Assembly: GCA_046047235.1 (NCBI GenBank)
Contig: JBJOII010000094.1
Location: forward strand, 1 to 17,732
Reading direction: 5' to 3'
Length of the DNA stretch: 17,732 nt
DNA from: JBMTVN01 sp046047235
Lineage (GTDB): Bacteria; Verrucomicrobiota; Verrucomicrobiia; Limisphaerales; JAHDYP01
The translations under genes were made by a program, and so were the position numbers. The notes under the pieces were generated by a model, which saw only the letters and a list, made by a program, of their open reading frames with translations, had not been told where the DNA came from and made no database searches. Positions 1-8,970 of the stretch are shown here, piece after piece; the first letter of the stretch is position 1, and every line of letters starts with the position of its first letter.

Positions 1-122
1 AATACCTGCCCCAACGACAACCCCATCAAGGTAGACCCTCCGAGCTTCAATAAATCCCGGCGAGTCATCCTCATCCCCGCATCACATAAATCGCTGCATA
101 AACCCCCTGGAAGATGAATCAT
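1..122 (-). CDS. DUF1501 family protein, N-terminal fragment (Tat-exported)
   Basis: This is the first 40 or so codons of a gene that runs off the left edge. Translation of the minus strand from the ATG at 122 gives a short leader and then TRRDLLKLGGSTLMGLSLGQ. That is a twin-arginine signal (RR at 68-57, followed by a hydrophobic stretch) of the kind found at the start of DUF1501 sulfatase-like proteins. These proteins are typically encoded next to PSCyt2/PSD1 cytochrome-like proteins in Planctomycetota and Verrucomicrobiota, and here the gene starts 49 bases after the stop of such a protein. AAAGG (130-134) lies 7 bases before the ATG at 122. ATGs at 74 and 68 are alternatives closer to the Tat motif. 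The function of DUF1501 proteins is not established; export through Tat suggests a folded, perhaps metal-bearing, periplasmic protein. The family call rests on the Tat motif and the neighbour, because the catalytic part is outside the window. Confidence 0.7.
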   Translation of the reverse strand, partial: MIHLPGGLCSDLCDAGMRMTRRDLLKLGGSTLMGLSLGQV

Positions 123-171
123 TTTGCTGCCTTTCTGTTCTTTGCTCAGTCGTGAATCCCCATCCAAACCC

Positions 172-3100
172 TCACCGGTTAAACAAAAACGCCGGTGTGT
201 TAATCAATGCCCACGCCAAATCCTGCACCGCCGTCAATCGCCGATGCTCCATCTGCCTCCCGCTTAACTCGTAGTCTCGCCGTAACTCCACCAAAACCGG
301 ATCCACCGGCACAGACCGCGTCGCCCGCTCCAAATCCAGTTCCAATTCCCGTAGCCTCGCATCCTCCGCTAATGGCTTCCTCGCCAGCTCCAAGATAAAA
401 TCGCGCCTCAACATCCCAACCTCCCGCCCGCGAATATGTTCCAGCAGCTTCGCCCGCTGCGCCTCATCCCGCTTCCGCGCCGCAACCCGAACCACCTCGC
501 GCAACCCCACCGGCAATCCCTCAGCGGTAGCCGCATCGTCCCCCGTCACCCACAATCGAAAACGCCCCAACTCATGCCCCGGCTCATAACGATGCTGTAT
601 CGAAAATCGCAGCACCACACCGTTCGTATCCCCCACCGGGGACTCCAATGCAAATGCCGCCCAGTGCGGCCGCCCCACCTCACTCTCCCCTAACCCCCAC
701 CCCTCTCTCCGCCCCTGCTCACCCTCGTTGTTCCAAAGCGCCCCCAACTCCAGCCCCGGAGCATTCACATCAGCCACCCCATCCCCAATCTTCACTCTCG
801 TAAACTGATCCGCCTTCGACGCACTCGCCCAGTCCACACTAAACTCCGTCACCACAAAATCCCCCTCCCCATGCCCTGGCCCATACGAAGGCAAATCAGC
901 CGCCGGCAATACCTCCAGCTTCACCCCGCTAATGCTCGTCAGCGGAATGTCCACCACCACAGTATACGTAGGAAGCTCACCCACGCTCGGCACAGATTGC
1001 ACGGAGCCATCCGCCAAAATGCTCAGCTTCGCCGACCCTCCACCATTCACACTCTTCACTGTCGCGGGATGCCAGACAGTGTCCAACTGCCCCGAACCCA
1101 ACCCCGTCTCCCACTCGCGCAACACCCCCTCCAACGTCGCCTCGTAATCCCTCACCTCCCGCTCCGCAGCTGCAATCCGCTCATGGCGCTCCCGACGCTC
1201 CGCCACCACCCGTGGAGCCCGCTCCACCATGTAATCAGACAAAGCCAACTCAGCCTCCCCAATCGCCTCCAGCCTCGCTGCCTCCAGCTCCGGTAACCGC
1301 CCCCTCCACCTCGCCTCCCTTGCCTCCAATTGCTCACCCAGCCTCCGGTGCTCATCCACCAGCCCATCCATGTACTCTCCCACCAAATCCTGTTCGCCCT
1401 CAGTAGCATGACGGTTCAGAACCCTCAAAAATACCTCGTCCGTAACTTCACGGTCCCCCTCGCTACCACCCGCCAACCGCGCCAAAGCATTCTCCGTGTC
1501 ACCCACCGCACCCGATACCGCCGGCCCACTCAGTAACGCCATCACCGAACTCAACTTCAAATCGTTGCTGCGCTCGCACTCACACGCACTCTCCCTCGGC
1601 GGTCGCCCCAGGTTCGCCAGTAACCCACTCGGCAAATCCACCGCCGAATCCACCAACTGCGCCGCCCTCATCCCAGGCTTCACCCCGGGAAATTCAGGCC
1701 TCGATCCCGTCACCGCAAACACCGAATCCACCAATACCTCCGCCGTCAACCGACGCGGAACCGCATGACTGTAGTTCAGCGTGTCATCCGCATTCCATTC
1801 GTTCACCTCCAACGACAGCTGATACACCCTCGACTGGCAGATCTGGCGCAGGATATGGCGCACGTTAAACCCGCTCTCCACAAACTCCTGAACCAGATGC
1901 TCCAATAACTCAGGATTGCTCGCTGGATTCCCCGCACGAATGTCGTCAATCGGCTCAATCAAACCCGGGCCCAATAAATAAGCCCACAACCGATTCACAT
2001 AGCTCAAAGCAAAATACCGGTTCTCAGCGGATGTCATCCATGCAGCAAGCTGCTCCCGCCTCGTCATCCCCTCATCCATTCTCACCCCCTCCACCTCAAA
2101 CGGAAACGACGGATCAACCACCTTCCCCGTACGATCATGCACCACACCTCCCTCCCCCAGATCCTTCACCACCTCAAACAATGGCTTCGCCCCCTCCACC
2201 GCAGAACCCCCAACCATCCTGTCCCCGCTCGCCTCATCCTTCTCAAAACCAACCCGCGCAAAATACTGCGCCAAATCGTAATACTGATCCTGCGTCCACC
2301 TCTCAAAGGGATGATCATGACACTTGTTGCAGTTGAAGCGCGTCGCCAAAAATAAATGCGTCGTGTTCTCCATCGACTCCGTCGGCTCCCGCAAAATCTT
2401 CCAATAAGAAGCCGCCGGAACCTCACGGTTGGAACCACTCGCCGTCAGGATCTCCCGCACAAACTCGTCATACGGACGATTCCTCGAAACCTGCTCCCGT
2501 ATCCATCCCCTAAATACCTCCGCCCCCTCCACCCCAAGATACTTCCGGTTCACCTGCAGCAAATCCGCCCACTTCAAGGTCCAGTGATCTACAAACTCCC
2601 CGCTGCCCAGTAACCGCTCAATCAATGCATCCCGCTTGCTCCGTGTATCCCTCCCGTTCGCCAAAAACTCCCTCACCTGCCCCACCGTAGGAGGCAAACC
2701 CGTCAAATCCAAATACACCCGCCGAACAAACTCCTCATCACTACAAAGACCACTCGGCAGGATTTTCATCCGCTCCCACTTCGCCGCCACCAGTTCATCA
2801 ATCCGGTTGTTCACATCCGGTTCCCGCCACTCAAAACCCTCCCTCAACCCCATCACAGTCAAGGTCGTCGCCGCATAGTTCCCCTCATACCTCACCAACA
2901 ATGAAGCCTCACCACGACGTAACGTCCGAACCAACCCACCCTCCAAAACCTCCGCCACATCCGCATTTCCGCTCGATACAAAGGCCTGACCCGTCACATC
3001 CCGCTGACTCCCGTCCCCATAAGTCGCCAATACCCGAACCTGCTGCCTAGCCCCCACGCGCCCCACCACCGGATTCTCCGGAAGAACCTCCACCCGCACC

Positions 3101-5316
3101 ACCCGCGATACCCCCTCGTCCAATTTCGCCCCCTCAGCAATCCACTTGCGCAAAATCTCATACGGCTCACTCCCCACCCTAACCACCTGCCCGCCCTCAT
3201 GCGGCACCGCAGCCGTCGCCTTCAATAACAACAAACTCCGATCCGGTGATGCCGGATTCACCCGCCGCGCCGCCAAATCATCCACAAACGCACGCACGTC
3301 ATACCGAGGATCATAACCTCTCAACGATAACTTGAACCCGTTCTTGCCGTCCTTCGCCCCATGACACGTCCCCTGATTGCACCCTAAACGCGTCAAAACA
3401 GGGTTCACGTCGCGTATGAAATCCGCCGAAACATCCTCACCCATCGCCTCCAAATCCACCTCCACCTCCACCCGACGTCCCCCATACTCCACTCCCAGAA
3501 CCCCCCGCCCACGCCCCTTGCCCGTAAACCAGCCGCGCCCGCTGACTGCACCCAAACCACCCTCCACCTCATAGACCGCCGCACGCGTCACATCCTCCCA
3601 AACCCCGTCCCCCACCTCAGCCATCACCACCAACTGCACATGCTCACTCCGACTCCCCAAAACAATGCGCTCGGGACTCACCCGCAACGCCAATACCTCC
3701 CCAACTTCACCGCCCTCAATACCATCCCCCCGCCCCTCATCCCCCACAACCCCAACCCGCTCCTGACCCGAAACCCCACTCCCACGCTCCTCACCCCCCT
3801 CTAAAGGCGCCGCCAAAAATTCCCGCTCCACCTCCCCAGTCTCCACCCCCACCACCAACACCCGCCCATCCCCCGTCCCCGCATACAAAACCTCCCCGCC
3901 AGGCCCAAACCGTAACGTATACACCGGACTCCCCACGCTCACTGTCCGCAGTAACTCCACCCCCTCAGTCGTAAAACGTTCAATCGCCTCCCGCTCCTCC
4001 GGGGAATACCCGCCACTGGTCTTCTCATACGCCTTCAACAACACCTCGGGAATCACCGCATCATACTCCGACCGATAAAAGTTGATCGCCGACCTCCCAT
4101 CCAATGTTGCCGCCGCCGCAACCATGTTCCCGTCCGCCCGGAAATCCACCGAGAAAACCCGCCCTTCCATGGCAGGAAACTTCCGTAATAACGCCGCGTT
4201 GTCCCCAATCTTCCGCTCCGCCGACCTGAATACCTCGTAAATCTGCGGAACCCCATCCGCACCACCAACCAAAACATTGTCCCGCGTCGGATGACGCGCC
4301 ACCGAAAGCAACCCACCCCGCAGCGCCCCCGGCGTAATCGAGGTCAGGTTGTCCACAAACCGCTGGGTAGCCACTTCTGTCAGCTTCGCCGTCATGTCCC
4401 TCCCCACCGAAATCACATGACTCCCGTTCGTGGAAAATACCGTCCCCAATACCCAGTCCTCATGCGCCATCTGCTGCAATACCTGACGCCCGCTCCGGAC
4501 CTCAACCGCCCGCACGGTCTTGTCCGCCATACCAAAGGAAACCAGCTCCCCATCCGGCGACCAATTCACCCCATACAAAGTGTCGTAGCCCACCGGAACC
4601 GAAAGCCTCAACCGTCCCCCCTCCACCTCCCAAATCTGCAACTCCCCCATCCGCCCAGGCTGACCACCCGCCACCGCCAATAAATCTCCCCCAGGTGAAA
4701 ACCGCACCGACTGAACCCGCTCAGATAACCCCACTAACCTCGACGCAATCCCGCTGCCATCCGCACGATGCAACAACACCTCATGAAAACCCGCCACCGC
4801 AACCCACTCACCCCCTGGCGACACATCCAGCGAGGTCACCACCGGCAACCTCCAATACACCGGCGGATGCTCCGCATCATACACAACTCCGCCCCCAGCC
4901 GGAGTGTCGTCTTCCGCCCCCTCCTCAATCCAACGCCGAATCAAATCAACCTCCGCCTCAGCCAACGGATCTCCCCCCCGCGGCATCTCCGCCTTCCCGT
5001 CCACCACCAAAACCTGCCGCAGCAAATGACTCCCCATCGCATCACCCGCCACCACCGGAACCTCCCCACTGTCACCCGGCTCCACTAATCCAGCATAGCT
5101 CGTCATCACATAACCGCCCTTGGACTTCGCAGGCTGATGACACCCCTCGCACCTCGCCTGAAAAATCGGCTGCAAATCCCGAACAAAACTCACCCCCCCA
5201 TCCCCCGCAACCGCAATACCCACCAGAACCGGCAAACAACCCAGCGCAACAGCAAAATGACCAAACCACGTTCCCCAAAGGCGTTCTTTAGACATAAGCA
5301 CAATGCATCCGCTCAA
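172..5316 (-). CDS. Giant PSCyt1-WD40-Ig-PSCyt2-PSD1 exported cytochrome-like protein
   Basis: This protein of 1714 residues is a Planctomycetota/Verrucomicrobiota-type mosaic. A signal peptide (hydrophobic core about 20-36) is followed by a PSCyt1 segment with C56-x-x-C59-H60. A WD40-like beta-propeller region spans about 150-500. Next come a Gly/Glu/Val-rich linker and an Ig-like (Big2) stretch, then a CNQGTCH haem-like motif starting at C646, and a second Ig-like domain at about 715-810. A DUF1549 (PSCyt2) region with C996-x-x-C999-H1000 in the HDHPF context follows. The DUF1553 (PSD1) region includes a CECER motif near 1243, interrupted by a coiled coil and a beta-rich insert, and ends in INTPAFLFNR. 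The C-x-x-C-H motifs suggest covalent haem and an exported redox or scaffolding role, but the biochemical function of the family is unknown. The TTG at 5316 has AAGGAA 6 bases upstream, while the in-frame ATG at 5295 has no clear ribosome site; the signal peptide works with either. A DUF1501 gene follows. Confidence 0.9.
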   Translation of the reverse strand: MSGCIVLMSKERLWGTWFGHFAVALGCLPVLVGIAVAGDGGVSFVRDLQPIFQARCEGCHQPAKSKGGYVMTSYAGLVEPGDSGEVPVVAGDAMGSHLLRQVLVVDGKAEMPRGGDPLAEAEVDLIRRWIEEGAEDDTPAGGGVVYDAEHPPVYWRLPVVTSLDVSPGGEWVAVAGFHEVLLHRADGSGIASRLVGLSERVQSVRFSPGGDLLAVAGGQPGRMGELQIWEVEGGRLRLSVPVGYDTLYGVNWSPDGELVSFGMADKTVRAVEVRSGRQVLQQMAHEDWVLGTVFSTNGSHVISVGRDMTAKLTEVATQRFVDNLTSITPGALRGGLLSVARHPTRDNVLVGGADGVPQIYEVFRSAERKIGDNAALLRKFPAMEGRVFSVDFRADGNMVAAAATLDGRSAINFYRSEYDAVIPEVLLKAYEKTSGGYSPEEREAIERFTTEGVELLRTVSVGSPVYTLRFGPGGEVLYAGTGDGRVLVVGVETGEVEREFLAAPLEGGEERGSGVSGQERVGVVGDEGRGDGIEGGEVGEVLALRVSPERIVLGSRSEHVQLVVMAEVGDGVWEDVTRAAVYEVEGGLGAVSGRGWFTGKGRGRGVLGVEYGGRRVEVEVDLEAMGEDVSADFIRDVNPVLTRLGCNQGTCHGAKDGKNGFKLSLRGYDPRYDVRAFVDDLAARRVNPASPDRSLLLLKATAAVPHEGGQVVRVGSEPYEILRKWIAEGAKLDEGVSRVVRVEVLPENPVVGRVGARQQVRVLATYGDGSQRDVTGQAFVSSGNADVAEVLEGGLVRTLRRGEASLLVRYEGNYAATTLTVMGLREGFEWREPDVNNRIDELVAAKWERMKILPSGLCSDEEFVRRVYLDLTGLPPTVGQVREFLANGRDTRSKRDALIERLLGSGEFVDHWTLKWADLLQVNRKYLGVEGAEVFRGWIREQVSRNRPYDEFVREILTASGSNREVPAASYWKILREPTESMENTTHLFLATRFNCNKCHDHPFERWTQDQYYDLAQYFARVGFEKDEASGDRMVGGSAVEGAKPLFEVVKDLGEGGVVHDRTGKVVDPSFPFEVEGVRMDEGMTRREQLAAWMTSAENRYFALSYVNRLWAYLLGPGLIEPIDDIRAGNPASNPELLEHLVQEFVESGFNVRHILRQICQSRVYQLSLEVNEWNADDTLNYSHAVPRRLTAEVLVDSVFAVTGSRPEFPGVKPGMRAAQLVDSAVDLPSGLLANLGRPPRESACECERSNDLKLSSVMALLSGPAVSGAVGDTENALARLAGGSEGDREVTDEVFLRVLNRHATEGEQDLVGEYMDGLVDEHRRLGEQLEAREARWRGRLPELEAARLEAIGEAELALSDYMVERAPRVVAERRERHERIAAAEREVRDYEATLEGVLREWETGLGSGQLDTVWHPATVKSVNGGGSAKLSILADGSVQSVPSVGELPTYTVVVDIPLTSISGVKLEVLPAADLPSYGPGHGEGDFVVTEFSVDWASASKADQFTRVKIGDGVADVNAPGLELGALWNNEGEQGRREGWGLGESEVGRPHWAAFALESPVGDTNGVVLRFSIQHRYEPGHELGRFRLWVTGDDAATAEGLPVGLREVVRVAARKRDEAQRAKLLEHIRGREVGMLRRDFILELARKPLAEDARLRELELDLERATRSVPVDPVLVELRRDYELSGRQMEHRRLTAVQDLAWALINTPAFLFNR

Positions 5317-5426
5317 ACAGTTTTCCTTGCAGTGGACCGCTGTTACTTACAGGGAAATATCCCCGCTGGCAAGAACCTGCCTGTCCTCTCCCTCCGCCAA
5401 CCCAATCCACCCTCTCCGCCCCGTTC
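5317..5426. other. 110-base spacer between hpnK and the giant cytochrome gene
   Basis: This is the longest gap in the minus-strand gene series, where other gaps run from overlaps to 49 bases, so it is the natural place for a separate promoter for the giant gene. I see only weak short inverted repeats, for example GGGA-AATA-TCCC near 5353-5364, and no terminator with a T-run. There is no convincing sigma-70 promoter: a minus-strand TTGCCA is present but without a good -10 partner. Confidence 0.4.
5323..5328 (-). promoter_or_regulatory. Shine-Dalgarno site supporting a TTG start
   Basis: Minus-strand AAGGAA stands 6 bases before the TTG at 5316 of the giant cytochrome-like gene. The next possible start, ATG at 5295, would leave the site 27 bases away with nothing comparable closer. 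This favours TTG initiation, although ATG cannot be excluded. Confidence 0.5.
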
Positions 5427-6239
5427 CTACAAATCCACGTAGCGAATCAATCGCACCCCCCTCTCCCTAACCACCTCCCTCACCCGGGGACTCACCAACG
5501 CCTCCAGCTCATGCCTGAACCTCCCCATCGAAGGATGCGCATACAGCTCGTAATCCCCCTGCCCTAACCTCCCCAATAAACCCAATACATACCGCTCATC
5601 CACCCTCGAATCCTGCAGTAATCCATATACCGCATCAGTCCATACCCAACCCGCCCGACGAAACCAACCCCCCGCCCACCGGTTCAATAACCAAAACACC
5701 GCAGCATGCCCCAACCGATACCCCCACCGCCCCCTGGCTAACCCTAAACTCAACCCTAACGGATCACGCGGCAACCTCACCCCCCTCACCCCATACTCCT
5801 TGGAACACTCCACCAAAACACGCAACACCACCGGATGCAGATGAAAATGCAAATGCCCGTTCACATGGTCCAATGCTAAACCCGTGGAACGAAAACGCTC
5901 GAACTGCCCCACCACCTCCCTCCGCACCTCCTCCCTCAAATCCCCATCCCAAAAATAACGCCACCCCGCACCCGCCGCACTCTCACTAAAATAGCCAGCT
6001 CCATCCACCAGCCCCCTGCCACCCACCGAAACCGCCCTCCCACAAACCAGCGTCAAATGTAAACCCACCCCCAAATGCCCCCCAAACTCCCGCGCCATCT
6101 CCACCGCCTCACACCAAGCCTCACCCCCAACCATCAAACTCGCCGTCGTCAAAATCCCCCGCTCATGCGCCTCCCACACCGCCCGGTTAATCGAACCCGA
6201 CCGACCAAAATCATCCGCGTTGACAATCAACCGCCGCAC
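5427..6239 (-). CDS. hpnK: HpnK / YdjC-ChbG-like deacetylase, hopanoid-associated
   Basis: The 270-residue product begins MRRLIVNADDFG, the start typical of the YdjC/ChbG carbohydrate deacetylase fold, with acidic residues D9-D10. GLHL places a metal-binding His at H61, and DHVNGHLHFHLH (124-135) supplies further metal or catalytic ligands. Within the superfamily it most resembles HpnK, a protein named for its frequent position in hopanoid loci; its exact reaction is not settled. YdjC members remove acetyl groups from amino sugars, so a sugar or glycolipid substrate is likely. The start is GTG, only 3 bases after the hpnD stop, with GAGGT overlapping the junction, so the two are almost certainly co-translated. 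Length and motifs look complete. ChbG or another YdjC member acting on a different sugar is the main alternative. Confidence 0.8.
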   Translation of the reverse strand: MRRLIVNADDFGRSGSINRAVWEAHERGILTTASLMVGGEAWCEAVEMAREFGGHLGVGLHLTLVCGRAVSVGGRGLVDGAGYFSESAAGAGWRYFWDGDLREEVRREVVGQFERFRSTGLALDHVNGHLHFHLHPVVLRVLVECSKEYGVRGVRLPRDPLGLSLGLARGRWGYRLGHAAVFWLLNRWAGGWFRRAGWVWTDAVYGLLQDSRVDERYVLGLLGRLGQGDYELYAHPSMGRFRHELEALVSPRVREVVRERGVRLIRYVDL

Positions 6240-6242
6240 ACC

Positions 6243-7124
6243 TCACCCATCTACCCGACCATACGCCGACCGCCGCCCCCCCACACAACACCCCACCCAC
6301 GAACGCAAAATCAGCCACACCTTGTGGAACTTGCTCAAACTCTGCGGCTTCTCCCCCAATACCGCATACCCCGACCGCTCCAGCCGACCCAATAACCTCC
6401 AATACACCGACCCCATCAACTCGGCCGCCACCATGCTCCGCCGATCCACCTCCGGTAACAGCCGCCTCGCCTCCCCATAATACCCCCGCGCACGCCCCCC
6501 CACCTCACGCGCCAACTCCAAAAACCGATCGGAGAATTCCCCACGCAAAATCTCCTCCTCCCTCACCCCATGACGCGCCATCGCCTCCCTCGGCAAATAA
6601 ATCCGCCCCCGCTTCGCATCATTCCCCACATCACGCAAAATGTTCGTCCACTGTAACGCCCGTCCCAAACTCACCGCATACTCCCGACACCCCCCATCCT
6701 CATAACCAAAAATCTCGATGCTCAATAAACCCACCACCGACGCCACCCGATAACAGTATTCCTCCACCTGCTCATACGTCTCATACCGCACCACGTCCAA
6801 ATCCGCCTCCACCCCCAATAACAGCTCATCAAATAAACCAAACGGCAGCCCATAACGCTTCACCACCTCCGCAAGCTCCCGATTCACCGGCTTCACCCCC
6901 TCGCCCCCCTCGCAAACCCGCTTCACATCCTCCCGCCACTCCGCCAAACGCCGTCGCCGCTCCCCCACCGGCACCGTGTCCTCATCCGCCACATCATCTA
7001 CCTCCCGACAAAAGGCATACAACCGAACCATCGCCTCCCGCCGCTCCCGCGGTAACATCACAAACGCCAGCGCAAGGTTCGATGCGCTCTTCTGCGTAAT
7101 GACCTGGCTCTCAGAACCACTCAC
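6243..7124 (-). CDS. hpnD: Squalene/phytoene synthase family, HpnD-like presqualene diphosphate synthase
   Basis: This 293-residue member of the trans-isoprenyl diphosphate synthase (head-to-head) family carries both aspartate-rich motifs that bind Mg-diphosphate: DDVAD at 43-47 and D165-x-x-x-D169 within NILRDVGNDAKRG. YAFCREVDDVAD and RGRIYLPRE are characteristic of the HpnD/CrtB branch. HpnD condenses two farnesyl diphosphates to presqualene diphosphate, a cytosolic reaction at the membrane face that leads to squalene and hopanoids with HpnC and HpnE, neither of which is in this window. Phytoene synthase (CrtB) is the main alternative; adjacency to hpnK favours the hopanoid branch. The GTG start overlaps the preceding stop as GTGA, with GAGG (7132-7135) 7 bases upstream. 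Confidence 0.82.
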   Translation of the reverse strand: MSGSESQVITQKSASNLALAFVMLPRERREAMVRLYAFCREVDDVADEDTVPVGERRRRLAEWREDVKRVCEGGEGVKPVNRELAEVVKRYGLPFGLFDELLLGVEADLDVVRYETYEQVEEYCYRVASVVGLLSIEIFGYEDGGCREYAVSLGRALQWTNILRDVGNDAKRGRIYLPREAMARHGVREEEILRGEFSDRFLELAREVGGRARGYYGEARRLLPEVDRRSMVAAELMGSVYWRLLGRLERSGYAVLGEKPQSLSKFHKVWLILRSWVGCCVGGRRSAYGRVDG

Positions 7125-7525
7125 TCCTTCGCCTCTGTTCCTTCACCCTCCTCTTCCCGCACAGGCGGCAACCCCCCAGTCTCAGCTAAACTCGGATTTC
7201 GCCGACGATGGTCCCGACGCTTCCTCCTCCGCCGATGCCGATGACGATGCTCAGCCCCCTCCTCAACCTCCTCACCCTCGGAATGCGCCGCTTCCTCCGC
7301 CGCCTCCTCGGTGTTCCTCATAATCTCCGGCCGCGAACGATGATGATGATGCTTCCTCCTCCGCTTCCCCTTCTGCACATAACCCACCGCCCAAATGATC
7401 AACACCAGGGTCAAAGCCAACCCCGCACCCGCAATCAAACCCAGATCCCTCAACAGCATCCTGCCGCTCTTCCCCACCCCGGGAACAGCCTGCTGCAACA
7501 TCACAAAAACTAGTACGCCTCTCAT
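7121..7525 (-). CDS. Small single-pass membrane protein with His/Arg-rich tail, function unknown
   Basis: I do not recognise this 134-residue protein. A hydrophobic segment at about 29-50 makes one membrane span. It is followed at once by a basic run with four histidines (RRRKHHHHRSR, 55-65), an acidic Glu-rich stretch (about 72-92), a second basic His/Arg run (HRHRHRRRRKRRDHRRR, 93-109), and a compact end, NPSLAETGGLPP (110-121). With the positive charges just after the span, the tail is probably cytoplasmic. It could bind nucleic acid, anionic lipid or metal ions. The start overlaps the response-regulator stop as ATGA and the stop overlaps hpnD as GTGA, so it is locked into the operon and is a real gene despite low complexity. 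An internal ATG at 7501 has no ribosome site. Confidence 0.7.
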   Translation of the reverse strand: MRGVLVFVMLQQAVPGVGKSGRMLLRDLGLIAGAGLALTLVLIIWAVGYVQKGKRRRKHHHHRSRPEIMRNTEEAAEEAAHSEGEEVEEGAEHRHRHRRRRKRRDHRRRNPSLAETGGLPPVREEEGEGTEAKE

Positions 7526-8970
7526 CCTCTACCCGCCTCACCACGACCGCTTTGCTCATCACCTTCCTCACTACCACCCGCCCGCAAGTTCAATCGGTTC
7601 ACCCGATACCTCAACGCGTGCCGCGTAATTCTCAACTGATCAGCCGCTTTGGCAAGGTTGTTGTGCGTCTGATCCAACGTCCTCTGTATCAGTTCCTTCT
7701 CATACCGCTCCAACGCCTCCTCCAACGAGAAATTGCCCGCCGGCACAACCGGCACCACCTCACCCTCACCCCCAGCCTTCTTCAACCGCCGCTCCAGTTG
7801 AAAATCAGGCAACGTCGCCGCCTGAATCTCACCCGCACCCTCCAAGATCACCGCCCGCTCCACCACATTCCTCAACTCCCGCACGTTCCCCGGCCAATGA
7901 TGCTCACGCAGTAAACGCTCAGCCCCCTCCCCAAACCCACTCAGCGACTTGTTCAAGCCCACCCCAAAATGCTTCAGAAAATGCCGCGCCAAAACTAAAA
8001 CGTCATCCCCACGCTCCCTCAACGGCGGCGGCCGAAACTGAACCACGTTCAGCCGATGATACAAATCCTCCCGAAATAACCCCTCCCCAATCGCCTCAAT
8101 AATGTCCCGGTTCGTCGCCGCTATCAGCCGCACATCCACCCGCAACTCCAGCGTCCCCCCAACCCGACTAAAACTGCCGTCCTCCAAAAAACGCAGCAGC
8201 TTCGCCTGCAACGGACGACTCATGTCCCCAATCTCATCCAAAAATATCGTCCCCCCGTCAGCCTCCTCCACCCGCCCCACTTTCTGCCTCAATGCCCCCG
8301 TAAACGCCCCCTTCTCATGCCCAAATAACTCGCTCTCCAACAGGGTCTCAGGGATCGCCGCACAGTTGATCCGCACATACGGCCGTTCACGCCTCAAACT
8401 CAGCTGATGCAACGCCCCCGCAACTAACTCCTTCCCCGTCCCGCTCTCCCCCAAAATCAATACGGTCGCATTCGTGGGCGCCACAGTCCGAATCAGTTGA
8501 CGCAACTCCCGCATCCCACCCGATTCACCAATAATCTGCTCCACCCCGGGAATGCTCTCCGACCGCGCCCGCAAACTCCGGTTCTCAGACAATAGCTCAT
8601 ACCGCTCCGCACACCGGTTCACCGCATGAATCAATTCCTCCGGCGCAAAGGGCTTCGCCAAATAATCCATCGCCCCGGACTTGATCGCCTCCACCGCCAA
8701 CTTCGGCGTCGCAAATGCCGTGATCAATAAAACCGGCAACTCCGGCCATCGCTCCTTAATCCGCTTCAAAAAATCATATCCACTCATCCCCCCAAGGCGC
8801 GCATCCGTGATCACCATGAAAAACGCCTGCTGCCCCAATAACCTCAACCCCTCCTCCGCTGACTCCACCGCCCGTACAGCATACCCCTCATCCGTCATCA
8901 CTGTCTCCAGCGATAAACGCATGTTCCTCTCGTCATCTACTACCAACAGCGGCGGCAGTTGCATGGTCAA
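7522..8970 (-). CDS. NtrC-family sigma-54-dependent response regulator
   Basis: This complete three-domain regulator has 482 residues. The receiver domain (about 8-120) carries acidic pocket D12-D13, phospho-acceptor D56, T84 and K106. The AAA+ domain has Walker A GESGTGKE (174-181), the sigma-54 contact loop GAFTGA (221-226) and Walker B IFLDE (242-246). The C-terminal Fis-type helix-turn-helix lies at about 425-470, with NNLAKAADQLRITRHALRYR. When phosphorylated by its kinase it should open sigma-54 promoters. The partner is almost surely the histidine kinase encoded just upstream, whose stop overlaps this start (TTGA). The TTG at 8970 has GAGGT (8978-8982) 7 bases upstream; the in-frame ATG at 8964 is an alternative that removes two residues. 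Target promoters are unknown. Confidence 0.93.
   Translation of the reverse strand: MTMQLPPLLVVDDERNMRLSLETVMTDEGYAVRAVESAEEGLRLLGQQAFFMVITDARLGGMSGYDFLKRIKERWPELPVLLITAFATPKLAVEAIKSGAMDYLAKPFAPEELIHAVNRCAERYELLSENRSLRARSESIPGVEQIIGESGGMRELRQLIRTVAPTNATVLILGESGTGKELVAGALHQLSLRRERPYVRINCAAIPETLLESELFGHEKGAFTGALRQKVGRVEEADGGTIFLDEIGDMSRPLQAKLLRFLEDGSFSRVGGTLELRVDVRLIAATNRDIIEAIGEGLFREDLYHRLNVVQFRPPPLRERGDDVLVLARHFLKHFGVGLNKSLSGFGEGAERLLREHHWPGNVRELRNVVERAVILEGAGEIQAATLPDFQLERRLKKAGGEGEVVPVVPAGNFSLEEALERYEKELIQRTLDQTHNNLAKAADQLRITRHALRYRVNRLNLRAGGSEEGDEQSGRGEAGRG

Noticed and set aside
4695..5291. Plus-strand Pro/His/Thr-rich open frame of 198 codons opposite the giant cytochrome gene
   Set aside because: It is low-complexity and antisense to a region with a signal peptide, a C-x-x-C-H motif and propeller repeats.
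6243..7124. Carotenoid phytoene synthase (CrtB) as the primary call
   Set aside because: The motifs are shared with HpnD, but the directly coupled HpnK gene and the absence of any carotenoid desaturase favour HpnD. It is kept as an alternative in the entry.
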